A stretch of 64,000 bases of DNA from CAYJLF01 sp964371055 (GTDB lineage Bacteria > Eisenbacteria > RBG-16-71-46 > CAIMUX01), in assembly GCA_964371055.1 (NCBI GenBank), contig CAYJLF010000011.1:103834-167833 (forward strand), in the 5' to 3' direction. The position numbers and the translations under genes are program-made. The notes beneath the pieces were generated by a model. That model ran no database searches, had not been told where the DNA came from, and was given only the letters and a program-made list of their open reading frames with translations. Below are positions 16,778 through 25,695 of the stretch, in pieces (position 1 is the first letter of the stretch; each line of letters begins with the position of its first letter).

Positions 16778-17824
16778 TCAATCGAGTCCCGCGACCCTCG
16801 GCATCGGCTGCACCTCATCGTTCTCCGCCTCAGGTTCCCCCAGAAGGGCGTGCATGCGCGGCAGGACGGCCTCCATCGCCTCGTGGATCGAGAGCGGCAG
16901 CAGGACGCCCGATGCCGTGGCGCGCCCGCCTCCGCCCAGTTCCGCGGCGACCCGCCCCACATCGTGCTTCCCTTTCGAACGGAAGGTCGTCTTGACGCCT
17001 CGCCGGCCCTGCTGCCGGAACATCACGCACGCCTCCACCTCGCGCAGAGCGAGGAGGTAGTCGAGGACCCCGTCACCATCGCAGAATTCCGCCCCGGTGG
17101 CGTGGAACAGATCCTCGGGGATGACCAGCCAGGCGAGGCGGCCGCCGCACTCGCTGCGCAGCGTCCCCAGAGCCAGCCGCAGCAGATCCAGCTTGGCATA
17201 ACTGTCGCTTTCGAAGAGCTGCCGGCAGATCTCGCGATGATCGACCCCGTAGGCCAGGATTTCCGCCGCCGCCCGGACGGTCTGATTGCCGGAGTTGGGC
17301 AGGCGGAAGCCCCAGGTGTCGAAGAGGATCGAGGCGTAGAGCGCGCTCGCCATCTCCGGTGTGATCGAGGCGCCGGTCGCCCGGAAGTAGCGGTAGAGGA
17401 CCTCCCCCGTGGCCGCGGCATCCTCCACGATCAGATCGAGGTGGCCGAAGGTCCCGTTGACCTGATGGTGGTCGATCGAGACCACCAGCGGTCGCGAAGC
17501 ACGGATCCACCGCCCCACCGCGCCCATGTAGTCCCAGCTGCTGACGTCCAGGCAGAACGCGACCTCGGGCCAGGCAGGATCAGGCCACGAGCCGTCCCCG
17601 TTCCAAGCCAGGACCGGCTGATGCCGGGTCAGGAACCGGTAACGATCCAGCGGAACGCTGTCATTCAGCACGAGAACCTGCTTGCCGAGCGAACGCAGGT
17701 GCAGGGCGAGCGCGACCTCGGATCCGATCGCGTCCCCTTCGGGCAGGACATGTGAGGTCAGCAGGAACCGGTCAGCGTCTTCGATGACCCGTCGCAGAGC
17801 CTGCCAGCGCTCCTCGGTTCTCAT
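16778..17824 (-). CDS. DHH family phosphoesterase, NrnA-like
   Basis: NrnA enzymes degrade short oligoribonucleotides and pAp, and some hydrolyse cyclic dinucleotides. The 348-residue protein shows the DHH layout: SHVLPEGDAIGSE (~24-36), LDVSSWDYMG, SIDHHQVNGTFG (DHH itself), and a C-terminal DHHA1 motif ELGGGGRATASG. Two positions are unusual: PDGD reads PEGD, and the His of GGGH reads Arg. Start ATG 17824 follows GGGAGA; the longer upstream frame overlaps the ygfZ 3' end and is discarded. It lies 87 bases upstream of the PTPS gene. Confidence 0.85.
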   Translation of the reverse strand: MRTEERWQALRRVIEDADRFLLTSHVLPEGDAIGSEVALALHLRSLGKQVLVLNDSVPLDRYRFLTRHQPVLAWNGDGSWPDPAWPEVAFCLDVSSWDYMGAVGRWIRASRPLVVSIDHHQVNGTFGHLDLIVEDAAATGEVLYRYFRATGASITPEMASALYASILFDTWGFRLPNSGNQTVRAAAEILAYGVDHREICRQLFESDSYAKLDLLRLALGTLRSECGGRLAWLVIPEDLFHATGAEFCDGDGVLDYLLALREVEACVMFRQQGRRGVKTTFRSKGKHDVGRVAAELGGGGRATASGVLLPLSIHEAMEAVLPRMHALLGEPEAENDEVQPMPRVAGLD

Positions 17825-17943
17825 CCATTCTCCCGGTGCCGCTCGGTTGTTGCAGTCAGAGCGGAGCCGCCGCGTTCCTGGCGACGTGGACACCCCTGTA
17901 CCGACCGGGTGGAAGCCGAATCTGCTGGCGCGACCGTCCGGTG

Positions 17944-18999
17944 TCAAGATTCTTTCGCGCCGGCGGGCCGAGAGACTTCGACCACCTCCTCGAGGTCGAG
18001 CCAGTGTACGCGCGATCCATCCGCCAGGCGTCCACCTTCGTCCGGCGACCCCGCGCGCCGGAAGGCGAGTGCGAAGGGCTTCCCCTCGGGGCCGAACGCG
18101 GCGCTCGTGATCCAGCCGACGCAACCCCCCGGATTCGCGAGGATCTCGGCGCCCGGAGCGGGCAGGTGCAGGCTCTCGATCCGGGCGCGGACCAGTCTCC
18201 GTCGCACCCGCCCGCGATGATGAACACGCGCGATCGTCTCCTGCCCGAGGAAACACCCCTTCCCCAGGCTCACCCGGTCCGGCGGAACGATCTCCGGGAC
18301 GAGGTCATGGGCGCCGCCGTCCAGACCATGCCACGGCGTCCCGGCCATGATCCGCGCGAGGTTGAAGGCGTTCCAGCCGATTGGCGCGACCGGGGGATCC
18401 AGCGAGGCGAGCCTCCCCTCGAAGCGACGGGCCTCACGACCGGGCACGATGCAGATGAAGTCGGCGTGCGAGATCTCCCGCACGCGAAGCCAGACGCCGC
18501 TCGCTCCGTCCGCGCTCAGGTCACCCCCCTCGCGTATCCCCTCGAGGTAGTCGAGCCCGAGTTGCTCGGCGGCAGCCGCGGAGCCCGGACCGCAGAGGTG
18601 GTAGGTCCGGTCATCCGGCGACCCGAGGTCCTCCCACGCGACGCGGGAGGCGAAGCGATGGCGATCGAGACTGGAGCGCACGACATCGAGCTGGTCCCGC
18701 CGCGCATGCAACCGCACGTGATCCGCCGCGATGTGCACCCAGAGGTCGGCGAGCCATGCGCCCTTGCGATCGGCCAGGGCCGCCGGAACCGTCCGCCCGG
18801 CCGGAAGGGCGAGATCCTGGGTCAACATCGCCTGAAGGAACTCCGTCCGCTCTTCGCCGGTCACCGAGAGGAAGCCGTCCCATGGGAACGAGATCCAGAC
18901 GCACTTAGACCTCGCCGCGCGCGCCTCGCCCGGCAGGTCGCCGAGATGCACGGGCAGCGTGTGACCGAAGAGAGCGGTCTCTCCAGAATCAACGTTCAC
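17944..18999 (-). CDS. ygfZ: folate-binding protein YgfZ (GcvT family)
   Basis: YgfZ is a tetrahydrofolate-binding protein needed for maintenance of certain Fe-S enzymes, including MiaB in E. coli. The 351-residue protein carries the diagnostic KGCFLGQETIARVHHRG (~238-254) and the N-terminal VTGEERTEFLQAMLTQDL of the GcvT fold. Its neighbours fit: an A-type Fe-S carrier and iscS lie upstream on the same strand, and miaB and mtaB are 2-6 kb away. The gap to the carrier gene is 60 bases. Confidence 0.92.
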   Translation of the reverse strand: MNVDSGETALFGHTLPVHLGDLPGEARAARSKCVWISFPWDGFLSVTGEERTEFLQAMLTQDLALPAGRTVPAALADRKGAWLADLWVHIAADHVRLHARRDQLDVVRSSLDRHRFASRVAWEDLGSPDDRTYHLCGPGSAAAAEQLGLDYLEGIREGGDLSADGASGVWLRVREISHADFICIVPGREARRFEGRLASLDPPVAPIGWNAFNLARIMAGTPWHGLDGGAHDLVPEIVPPDRVSLGKGCFLGQETIARVHHRGRVRRRLVRARIESLHLPAPGAEILANPGGCVGWITSAAFGPEGKPFALAFRRAGSPDEGGRLADGSRVHWLDLEEVVEVSRPAGAKES

Positions 19000-19059
19000 G
19001 GTCGCCCCAGGCGGCGGGAGAGACGCTCCGGTCCGGATCGTTCGCCCTCCGGATGCGGG

Positions 19060-19386
19060 TCAGGCCGCGAAGGACTTGCCGCAGCCGCAGCCACCCGTCG
19101 CGTTGGGGTTCTTGAACACGAACCCCTGCCCGTTGAGCCCCGAGGTGTGGTCGAGTTCCGTCCCGGCCAGGTAGAGCTCGCTGCGAGGGTCGAGCAGAAG
19201 ACGTACGCCGTCCTGCTCGACCACGCGGTCGTCGGCAGACGATTCCGATTCGAAGTTCAATCCGTAGGAGAGGCCGGAGCAACCGCCCCCCTTGACGCGC
19301 ACACGCAGGTACGCCTCCTCCGACTTCCCCGCCTCGGCCATCGAGCGCTTCACCGCCGCGACCGCGGCCTCCGTCAGCTTGATCAT
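19060..19386 (-). CDS. A-type iron-sulfur carrier (HesB/IscA/ErpA family)
   Basis: This 108-residue protein has the three conserved cysteines of A-type carriers: GGGCSGLSYG and the C-terminal GGCGCGKSF. It hands Fe-S clusters to apo-proteins. I start it at the ATG 19386 (MIKLTEAA), the usual N terminus; an ATG six codons earlier is possible. It sits 18 bases downstream of iscS, so the pair is one transcription unit. No scaffold (IscU/NifU) gene is next to them. Confidence 0.93.
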   Translation of the reverse strand: MIKLTEAAVAAVKRSMAEAGKSEEAYLRVRVKGGGCSGLSYGLNFESESSADDRVVEQDGVRLLLDPRSELYLAGTELDHTSGLNGQGFVFKNPNATGGCGCGKSFAA

Positions 19387-19404
19387 TCTCTCCGCGCCTC
19401 CCAT

Positions 19405-20628
19405 CTAAGGTTGCGTCCGGCGTTCTCCGTCCCCGAGGAGGGGCCGGTCCCGATCGTCACGTCCGGCCGCCGGGCGGGACCGCAGTCGCGATGCCACCCG
19501 GATCGTCTCTTCGATGACCGCATCCACCTCGGCGACGGTGTTGAACCGCCCCAGGCTGTAACGAAGTGCGCGACGGGCCTCCTCCGCGCTCCGGCCCATC
19601 GCGAGGAGGACGTGGGACGGCTCCCGGCGACCCGACGCGCAGGCGCTGCCGGCGGAGAGGGCGACCCCGCGCAGTTCCGGCTGCATCGCCTCGGCCGTCA
19701 GTCCCGGGGGAAAGCCGAGACTGGTGATCCCCGGAAGCCGCCGGGCCGCGCTCCCATGGATCCGCGCTCCCGGGATGCCCGCGAGGATCCCCCCCTCCAG
19801 CCGCTGGCGTAAGGCCCCCACCCGGGCACCCTCGTCCTCCATCTCTGCCGCGCAGATCCCGCACGCGGCGCCGAGTCCGACGATGCCGGGCACGTTCAAG
19901 GTCCCGGAGCGCAGTCCCCGCTCCTGACCTCCTCCCTCGACCAGGGGTCGAAGCGGAACCCGCGGCGAGCGGCGACGAACGTAGAGCGCGCCGACCCCTT
20001 TGGGACCGTGGATCTTGTGGGCCGAGCAGGAAAGGAGGTGGATGCCCATCGTCTCGACGTCGATCGGTATCTTCCCGAACGCCTGAGTCGCATCGGTGTG
20101 GAAGAAGATCCCGCGACGCTCGCAGATCGCGCCGATGGCCGCCAGGTCCTGCACGACGCCGATCTCGTTGTTGGCCTGCATGACCGAGACCAAGAGCGTC
20201 TCCGGCCGGAGGGCCGCCTCGATCCGGGCGGCGTCGATCCGCCCGTCAGCGTCGGGAGGCACCTCGGTGAGAAGAGAGCCCTCGTCGCGAAGAGCCCGCG
20301 CCGGCCCGAGAAGCGCCATGTGCTCGACCTGCGAGACGACGAGATGGACCCCGGAGGGACTCCGCCCTCGGACCATCCCTCGAAGCGCCAGATTGTTCGC
20401 CTCGGTCGCGCTCCCGGTGAAGACGATCTCGTCGGCCCGCGCCCCGATCAGCCGGGCGACGCTCTCCCGGGCCACTGCGACCATCTCCTCGGCCTCCCAG
20501 CCGTAGGCGTGCCCCTGGCTGTCCGGGTTGCCGCACGCTCCCCCCAGCGCCGGTTCCATTGCCTCCCGAACCCGCGGATCGACCGCGGTCGTGGCGGCAT
20601 TGTCGAAGTAGACCGGGCGATTCTTCAT
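19405..20628 (-). CDS. iscS: cysteine desulfurase (IscS/NifS family)
   Basis: This PLP enzyme moves sulfur from cysteine to Fe-S scaffolds and tRNA thiolation enzymes. The 407-residue protein has YFDNAATT at the start, FHTDATQAFGK, the PLP lysine in SCSAHKIHGPKGVG, and the active-site loop SAGSACASGRREPSHVL with the catalytic Cys. Start ATG 20628 has GAGGA eight bases upstream; another ATG lies five codons earlier. A Pro/Arg-rich tail of ~25 residues follows the fold. Confidence 0.95.
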   Translation of the reverse strand: MKNRPVYFDNAATTAVDPRVREAMEPALGGACGNPDSQGHAYGWEAEEMVAVARESVARLIGARADEIVFTGSATEANNLALRGMVRGRSPSGVHLVVSQVEHMALLGPARALRDEGSLLTEVPPDADGRIDAARIEAALRPETLLVSVMQANNEIGVVQDLAAIGAICERRGIFFHTDATQAFGKIPIDVETMGIHLLSCSAHKIHGPKGVGALYVRRRSPRVPLRPLVEGGGQERGLRSGTLNVPGIVGLGAACGICAAEMEDEGARVGALRQRLEGGILAGIPGARIHGSAARRLPGITSLGFPPGLTAEAMQPELRGVALSAGSACASGRREPSHVLLAMGRSAEEARRALRYSLGRFNTVAEVDAVIEETIRVASRLRSRPAAGRDDRDRPLLGDGERRTQP

Positions 20629-20738
20629 CGGCGGGGTCCTCATCCCGCGGTGGCGAAACGGCCCCGGGCGGCCGATAGAGGGACGGGATCGGGGCACGCC
20701 CCGCGCCGGGTCATCGCCGGCCCGGAAAGGAGAAGAGT

Positions 20739-21335
20739 TTGGACGAAGCCCGTCATCGCAGCACCCCTCCTCAGGTGGTGTCGATTCCGCGCACGCGGCG
20801 CCTCAGCCTGCTGGCGATGGTGGTCGAGACCAGCCACCAGGTCGTCCTCGCGATCTGGACCGGAGGACTTGCCCTTCTGGCTTCCCTCGTCGTGCCGTCG
20901 CTTCTCGGCTCGATGGAAGATCCCGCGACGGCGGCCCGGATCTCGCTCGATCTCCTCGGCCGACTGGGCCTGCTCGGATGCGGCGCCGGCAGTTTTCTCC
21001 TGCTGACGACGCTCCTCATGCACCTGCTCGGGCTTCGGGCCCGTGGCACGATCGTCGGCCAGCTCGTCCTCCTCCTGGCGATGACCACCATCGCCGTCGT
21101 CCTGCAACTCGCGCTCGCTCCGGAGGTGAGCCGGTTGATCCGCCTCGAGCCCGGCCTCTTCGAGCCTGGCGTCGCCCCGGCTCCGCTCGATCGATTCCGT
21201 CATCTGCTCGGCCTCTACCTCGGCTTCGTCCTCCTTCAGGCGATGCTCGGCCTGGCCCTGATGCTCGGAGGCGTCCGGCGGTGGTACCGCTACGTGCCGG
21301 TGCGCGCGAACGGTCCCGACATCTACTGGCCCTGA
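20739..21335 (+). CDS. membrane protein, DUF4149 (TMEM205)-like
   Basis: The 198-residue protein has four hydrophobic helices (~28-52, ~70-95, ~103-122, ~160-182). The first, with an AIWTGGLALLASLVVPSLL pattern, and the DLLGRLGLLGCGAGS that follows resemble the DUF4149 family of unknown function. The start is TTG 20739 behind AGGAG; an internal ATG before the first helix is an alternative. Its last codons overlap the 3' end of the convergent miaB by 13 bases. Confidence 0.6.
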   Translation: MDEARHRSTPPQVVSIPRTRRLSLLAMVVETSHQVVLAIWTGGLALLASLVVPSLLGSMEDPATAARISLDLLGRLGLLGCGAGSFLLLTTLLMHLLGLRARGTIVGQLVLLLAMTTIAVVLQLALAPEVSRLIRLEPGLFEPGVAPAPLDRFRHLLGLYLGFVLLQAMLGLALMLGGVRRWYRYVPVRANGPDIYWP

Positions 21336-22639
21336 TCCGGATCGCTGACCCCGTCCGCCCGCAGGGAGTGCGAGCTCGCCCGGGCCACGCGGACTCGGTG
21401 CAACGCCCCGGGCTCGGGCCCGCGCGGAAAGACAACCGTCTTGAAGTCCGGCGTCTTGCCGACCGCGTGATCCGCATTCCGCCGGGAGACGCCCTCGACC
21501 AGCACCTCGACCTCGCGTTTCTCCCAGTGGCGGTAGCGCTGGAGCGAGTGCTCCTCCTGCAGCGCGATCATCCGGGCCAGCCGTTCTCCCTTCACCTCCG
21601 CCGGGACATCATCCGGCAAGCGGCGCGCGGCATAAGTTCCGGGTCGCTCGGAGTAGGCGAAGAGGAAGGCGGCATCGAACTCCACCTCGCGCATGAGCGA
21701 GAGCGTCTCGCCGAACTCCTCCTCCGTCTCTCCGGGGAAGCCGGTGATCAGGTCGGTCGTGATCGCACCCTCCGGGAGCCGGGCACGGATCGTCTCCGCC
21801 AGGCGCAGAAACTCCTCGCGCGAGTAGCCGCGCTTCATCGCCTCGAGCACCCGGTCCGAGCCCGATTGCACCGGCAGGTGCAGATGGGGACAGAGCGACG
21901 GACGCTCCGCCATGAGCGCAAAGTGTTCGTCCCGGAACTCCGCCGGATGCGGCGACGTGAACCGCACGCGCGGCAATCCGTCCACGCGCGAAACGGCGTC
22001 GAGCAGATCGGTGAAGGTCCGATCTTCATGGTGCCAGGAGTTGACGGTCTGTCCCAGCAGAGTGACGCTGCGCGCTCCGCGATCGATCGCCGTCCGCACC
22101 TGCCGCAGGATCTCCTCGAGCGGAAGGCTCTTCTCCCGCCCGCGAGCCAGCGGCACCACGCAAAAGGTGCAGAAGCGGTCGCAGCCGCGCATGACCGGCA
22201 CGAAGGCGTGAATCCCATCGATCGACACCGGATCGAGCCCGGAGTAATCTTCGTCGCCGTCGAGGCGCAGGTCGACCATCGGTCGGCGCGCCGCCTCGGC
22301 CACCAGTTCGGGGAGACGCCGGTAGGAATCAGGGCCGACGAGGAGATCGACCTCCGGCAGGTCCCGGAGCAACGACTCGCCCAGGTGCTTCGGCACACAG
22401 CCGGTGATCCCGACCACGAGGTCGGGCCGCAGCCGCTTCAGCCGTCCGATCTGGCGCAGCCGGTTCACGACCCGCTCCTCCGCCCGCTCACGGATCGCGC
22501 AGGTATTGACCAGAACCAGCGACGCCTCGTGGATCGAACGGGTGGGAGCGAATCCCGCCTCCGCGAGGAGATGCTCCATCAGGGCGCTGTCGGCCACGTT
22601 CATCTGGCACCCGTAGGTCTCGATGTAGACCCGCTTCAC
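21323..22639 (-). CDS. miaB: tRNA-2-methylthio-N6-dimethylallyladenosine synthase
   Basis: MiaB is a radical SAM enzyme that adds a methylthio group to isopentenyladenosine-37 of tRNAs. The 438-residue protein has the UPF0004 domain with cluster cysteines (ETYGCQMN, NTCAIRE, GITGCVPK), the radical SAM motif MRGCDRFCTFCVVPLARGRE (CxxxCxxC) and a C-terminal TRAM domain beginning at KREVEVLVEG. Start GTG 22639 lies behind GGAGGAG. mtaB is 40 bases upstream on the same strand, making a tandem pair of methylthiotransferases. Confidence 0.96.
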   Translation of the reverse strand: MKRVYIETYGCQMNVADSALMEHLLAEAGFAPTRSIHEASLVLVNTCAIRERAEERVVNRLRQIGRLKRLRPDLVVGITGCVPKHLGESLLRDLPEVDLLVGPDSYRRLPELVAEAARRPMVDLRLDGDEDYSGLDPVSIDGIHAFVPVMRGCDRFCTFCVVPLARGREKSLPLEEILRQVRTAIDRGARSVTLLGQTVNSWHHEDRTFTDLLDAVSRVDGLPRVRFTSPHPAEFRDEHFALMAERPSLCPHLHLPVQSGSDRVLEAMKRGYSREEFLRLAETIRARLPEGAITTDLITGFPGETEEEFGETLSLMREVEFDAAFLFAYSERPGTYAARRLPDDVPAEVKGERLARMIALQEEHSLQRYRHWEKREVEVLVEGVSRRNADHAVGKTPDFKTVVFPRGPEPGALHRVRVARASSHSLRADGVSDPDQGQ

Positions 22640-22679
22640 CTCTCCTCCTCCAGCCGGCGTGGAAGACCTCAGCCGACTC

Positions 22680-24170
22680 TTACCGACCGACCACCGAACG
22701 CGAAACGAGTTCCCCCGTCATGACTCCATCCGCGCGCCGGTCCAGCAGCCGAACCCGCAACAGCTCGGATCGGCCGGCACCGGTTCCCGTCCAGGCGAAT
22801 CGCACCTTCAGATAGTTGCCGGTCGTGCCGGTCCACTCCCCGCCCCCCCGCGCGCGCTCGGGCAACAACTCGTGGATCGAACCGAGCTGCGCCTGCTGGA
22901 ATCGCGCCTGCTGGACCGCGCCGAGCGCCCTGAGCCTCGAGGTACGCGCCCGAGTCTCCTCGTGGGAAGGCGCCGTCCCCAAGCGCAGCGCGGGTGTGCC
23001 GGGCCGGGCGGAGTAGGAGAAGGCGTGGACGTAAGCCGGCTCGATCCGCTCGAGGCAGCGGACGGTCGACGCGAAGGCAGCGTCATCCTCCCCGGGGAAC
23101 CCCGCCAGCACGTCACAGCCGATCGCGACGTCCAGCCAGCGCGCGCGGATCTGCGCCACGATGGATACGTAGGTCTCCGGATCGTAGGGCCGGCCCATCC
23201 GTCGCAACGTCGCCGCGTCGCCGCTCTGCAGCGGCAGGTGGATGTGATGACAGAGCCGCCGGCAGTTCGTCAGGCGGCCGAGCAAAGTCGGCGTGAGTCG
23301 GTCCGGTTCGAGCGAATTCAAGCGGATGCGGGCGATCCCCGGGACCTCCGCGAGCGCGTCGACCAGGTCACCCAGGTTCGGACGACCCGGCAGGTCGTCT
23401 CCCCACGCCGCCGTGTTGATGCCGGTGAGGGCGATCTCCCGGTAGCCGGAGGCCGCCAGGCGCCGAGCCTGTCTCAGGCAATCTTCCAGACCGCGGCTCC
23501 GGCTCCTTCCCCGCACCCTCGGGATGATGCAATAGGTGCAGTGGGCATCACACCCGTCCTGCACCTTGAGAGTCGCCCGGCTCCGCCTTCCAACCCGGCC
23601 GTCGCCGTAGGCGGCGAATCCCGAAACCGTCGGATCGGCGCTGACGCGAATGAAAGTCGCGGACGGGCCCGGCCCGCGTTCCTCCGCCCGGAGGTCGTCG
23701 GCCCCCACCCCGGCCGGCCGGCCTCCTGCCATCATGTCCGGGCCTTCGAGGATCCAGGAGGCCAGGCGCGGCTTCTCCGCGTTGCCGACCACCCACGTGA
23801 CCGCCGGCAGGGCGGCCACGCCCTGCGGATCGCGCTGCGCCAGACAGCCGGTCACGACCACCCGCGCGGCGCCCGCCCGCCCCGCGCGCCGGATCGCCTG
23901 GCGGCTGTCGGCATCCCCCTCCGAGGTGACGGTGCAGGTGTTGACGACCACCAGGTCGGCCGGCTCACCCGGCGCCGCCACGCGCCACCCCGCGTCCGCG
24001 AGGCGGCTCAGCAGGCATTCCATCTCCTCCCGGTTGGCCTTGCATCCCACGGCAAGAACCGACACCGTGCCCCGCCCGCCCGGTCCGGCCGCGTCACGAC
24101 CGACGGCGAGCGGGCCACGGTTGGGCTCCTCGGCCGTCTGCCCCGCCGAGTCCTGATCGGGATCCTTCAT
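22680..24170 (-). CDS. mtaB: tRNA (t6A37) methylthiotransferase
   Basis: MtaB converts t6A37 to ms2t6A37 in tRNAs reading ANN codons. The 496-residue protein has the MtaB hallmark VLAVGCKANREEME at the N-terminal cluster domain, NTCTVTSEGDADSRQAIRR, VTGCLAQR, and the radical SAM motif VQDGCDAHCTYCIIPRVRGR. It is longer than usual because of a ~35-residue leader before VSVLAVGC and a ~40-residue insert (RLASWILEGPDMMAGG onward). No ribosome binding site precedes the ATG at 24170, so the start could be internal. Confidence 0.93.
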   Translation of the reverse strand: MKDPDQDSAGQTAEEPNRGPLAVGRDAAGPGGRGTVSVLAVGCKANREEMECLLSRLADAGWRVAAPGEPADLVVVNTCTVTSEGDADSRQAIRRAGRAGAARVVVTGCLAQRDPQGVAALPAVTWVVGNAEKPRLASWILEGPDMMAGGRPAGVGADDLRAEERGPGPSATFIRVSADPTVSGFAAYGDGRVGRRSRATLKVQDGCDAHCTYCIIPRVRGRSRSRGLEDCLRQARRLAASGYREIALTGINTAAWGDDLPGRPNLGDLVDALAEVPGIARIRLNSLEPDRLTPTLLGRLTNCRRLCHHIHLPLQSGDAATLRRMGRPYDPETYVSIVAQIRARWLDVAIGCDVLAGFPGEDDAAFASTVRCLERIEPAYVHAFSYSARPGTPALRLGTAPSHEETRARTSRLRALGAVQQARFQQAQLGSIHELLPERARGGGEWTGTTGNYLKVRFAWTGTGAGRSELLRVRLLDRRADGVMTGELVSRSVVGR

Positions 24171-24342
24171 GCCGCGATCATAAGCAGAGCTTGGAAGCCG
24201 GGCAACTCCGGCGCGGCCCGGCGCCGGCCCCGAACGGTCCCAACGGAGACGTATCGGTCTTCCTTCCGGCCGGTTCGAATCGGACGTTGCTGCTCACGAG
24301 ACCATGTGCTAGAAGGAATACGCGCACAGCAAACGGTCATCT

Positions 24343-24359
24343 GATTAGGGGGACTAATC
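24343..24359 (+). promoter_or_regulatory. LysR-type operator (T-N11-A dyad)
   Basis: A perfect dyad GATTAG-N5-CTAATC contains the LysR-family T-N11-A core (T24345, A24357). It lies 27 bases before the ATG of the LysR gene, in a region that is otherwise GC-rich. The likely role is autoregulation. No divergent target gene shares the site closely, as mtaB starts 170 bases away. Confidence 0.6.
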
Positions 24360-24386
24360 CAGAGGCGGGGAGGAAGGGAGCGTCCG

Positions 24387-25310
24387 ATGCAGCTCGAAAC
24401 GCTGAAGATCTTCTGCGATGTCATCGAGACCCAGAGCTTCTCCAAGGCGGCCAGCCTGAACTACATCTCCCAATCGGCCGTCAGTCAGCAGATTCGGGGA
24501 CTGGAGGAGAAGTACGATCGGCGGCTGATCGAGCGCGGGAAACGGAGCCTGGCCCCGACCCAGGCCGGTCAGGTCCTCTACCAGGGGGCCAAGGATCTCC
24601 TCGAGAAGTTCCGCCTGGTCGAGAACCGCCTGCAGGTGCTCAGCAACGCCATCGCCGGCACCTTGCGCGTCGCGACGATCTACACCGTCGGACTGCACGA
24701 GCTCCCCCCCTACCTCAAGGAATTCCTGCGGCGCTACCCGTCGGCGAACATCCACCTCGAGTACGCGCGCGCCAACAAGATCTACGACGAAGTGGCGGCG
24801 AACACGGTCGACCTCGGGATCGTCGCCTACCCGGTGCGCCGTTCGGGCATCGAGATCATCCCTTTCCGCGAAGACCAGCTCGTGCTGGTCGCCCATCCGG
24901 ACCATCCTCTCGCGCGGCAGCGCAAGGTCGATCTTCGCCGGCTGGCGCGCCAGCGGTTCATCGCGTTCGAAAAGGACATCCCGACCCGGCGGGCGATCGA
25001 TCGCGTCCTGCGCCGCCAGGGTGTGCCGGTCGAGATCACGATGGAGTTCGACAATGTCGAGACGATCAAGCGCGCGATCGAGATCAACGCCGGAGTCTCG
25101 ATCCTTCCCGCCTTGACGGTCGACGCCGAGGTCCGCGCCGGCACGCTGCGCGTGGTCGAGTTCAGCCGCGGCTCCTTCGTACGTCAACTCGGGATCCTCG
25201 TGAAGAAGGGGAAGGAACGGACGGCCGTGATGGAGAAGTTCGTCGCCCTCCTCCAGGGGCAGGACGCCGGCGAATCGGTGGTCCCGCCCCAAGCCTCGCC
25301 GGCCTCCTGA
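24387..25310 (+). CDS. LysR family transcriptional regulator
   Basis: The 307-residue regulator has the N-terminal winged helix (1-60: LKIFCDVIETQSFSKAA then SQSAVSQQIRGLEEKY), a linker helix and a periplasmic-binding-fold effector domain (~90-295) with VGLHELPPYLKEF and LGIVAYPVRRSGIEIIPF. The DNA-binding half resembles CysB/CbbR-type regulators, but the effector cannot be predicted. Start ATG 24387 lies behind GGGGAGGAAGGGAG. It is 385 bases upstream of nrdJ in the same direction, with NrdR-like sites in between, so the two are probably separate units. Confidence 0.92.
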   Translation: MQLETLKIFCDVIETQSFSKAASLNYISQSAVSQQIRGLEEKYDRRLIERGKRSLAPTQAGQVLYQGAKDLLEKFRLVENRLQVLSNAIAGTLRVATIYTVGLHELPPYLKEFLRRYPSANIHLEYARANKIYDEVAANTVDLGIVAYPVRRSGIEIIPFREDQLVLVAHPDHPLARQRKVDLRRLARQRFIAFEKDIPTRRAIDRVLRRQGVPVEITMEFDNVETIKRAIEINAGVSILPALTVDAEVRAGTLRVVEFSRGSFVRQLGILVKKGKERTAVMEKFVALLQGQDAGESVVPPQASPAS

Positions 25311-25527
25311 AGGCGCGCCGCGCGGCCGCATCGAAGCCGCCGGACGCCGAACGGGCCGGCGACGCCGCTGGAGACCCGGTCGGCCTCCGGAGCGGCCCGG
25401 AATCCGGACGGCGGATGGCACGAGCCCTTGTCCCGCAAGGCGAATCGAAGCCCTGCCTCCCCTTTGGCCGCGTCCCGCCTGCGATCCCCGAAGTCCGACC
25501 CCACGCGCCAAAAACAGCCTTGCCCAC

Positions 25528-25574
25528 CCCCCAGATGTAGTGGTAGCGTCCGCACTCGCCACTATCTGTGGGGT
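25528..25574 (+). promoter_or_regulatory. pair of NrdR-box-like operators upstream of nrdJ
   Basis: Two 16-base boxes lie at 25528-25543 (ending AGATGTAGTGG) and 25559-25574 (starting CCACTATCTGTGG). Against the published NrdR consensus ACACTATATATAGTGT they match at roughly 10 and 11 positions. Their starts are 31 bases apart, the three-turn spacing known for NrdR box pairs. NrdR is the zinc-finger/ATP-cone repressor of ribonucleotide reductase genes. A weak promoter, TTGCCC (25520) and TAGCGT (25544), would overlap box one. The two boxes are also largely complementary to each other, so an RNA hairpin is an alternative view. Confidence 0.7.
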
Positions 25575-25695
25575 TGGCGCCAGTGGATCCGGCCGGTCGA
25601 ATGGAAGCGGCCGGCGGAGAGGCTGGCAGGCGGAAGGCAGCACCCAGCCGGCTGGCCGGACCGGTCTCCGGAGCCGGCCCAGCGCGGAGGCAGCG

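Noticed and set aside
24268..24290. tRNA T-arm (GGTTCGAATC)
   Set aside because: The flanking bases do not pair into a T stem and no cloverleaf or CCA end surrounds it. GGTTCGAACC at 46576 was rejected for the same reason.
25311..25695. Cobalamin riboswitch before nrdJ
   Set aside because: No B12-box (GCCACTG with the surrounding core) is present; the only structure is the pair of NrdR-like boxes.
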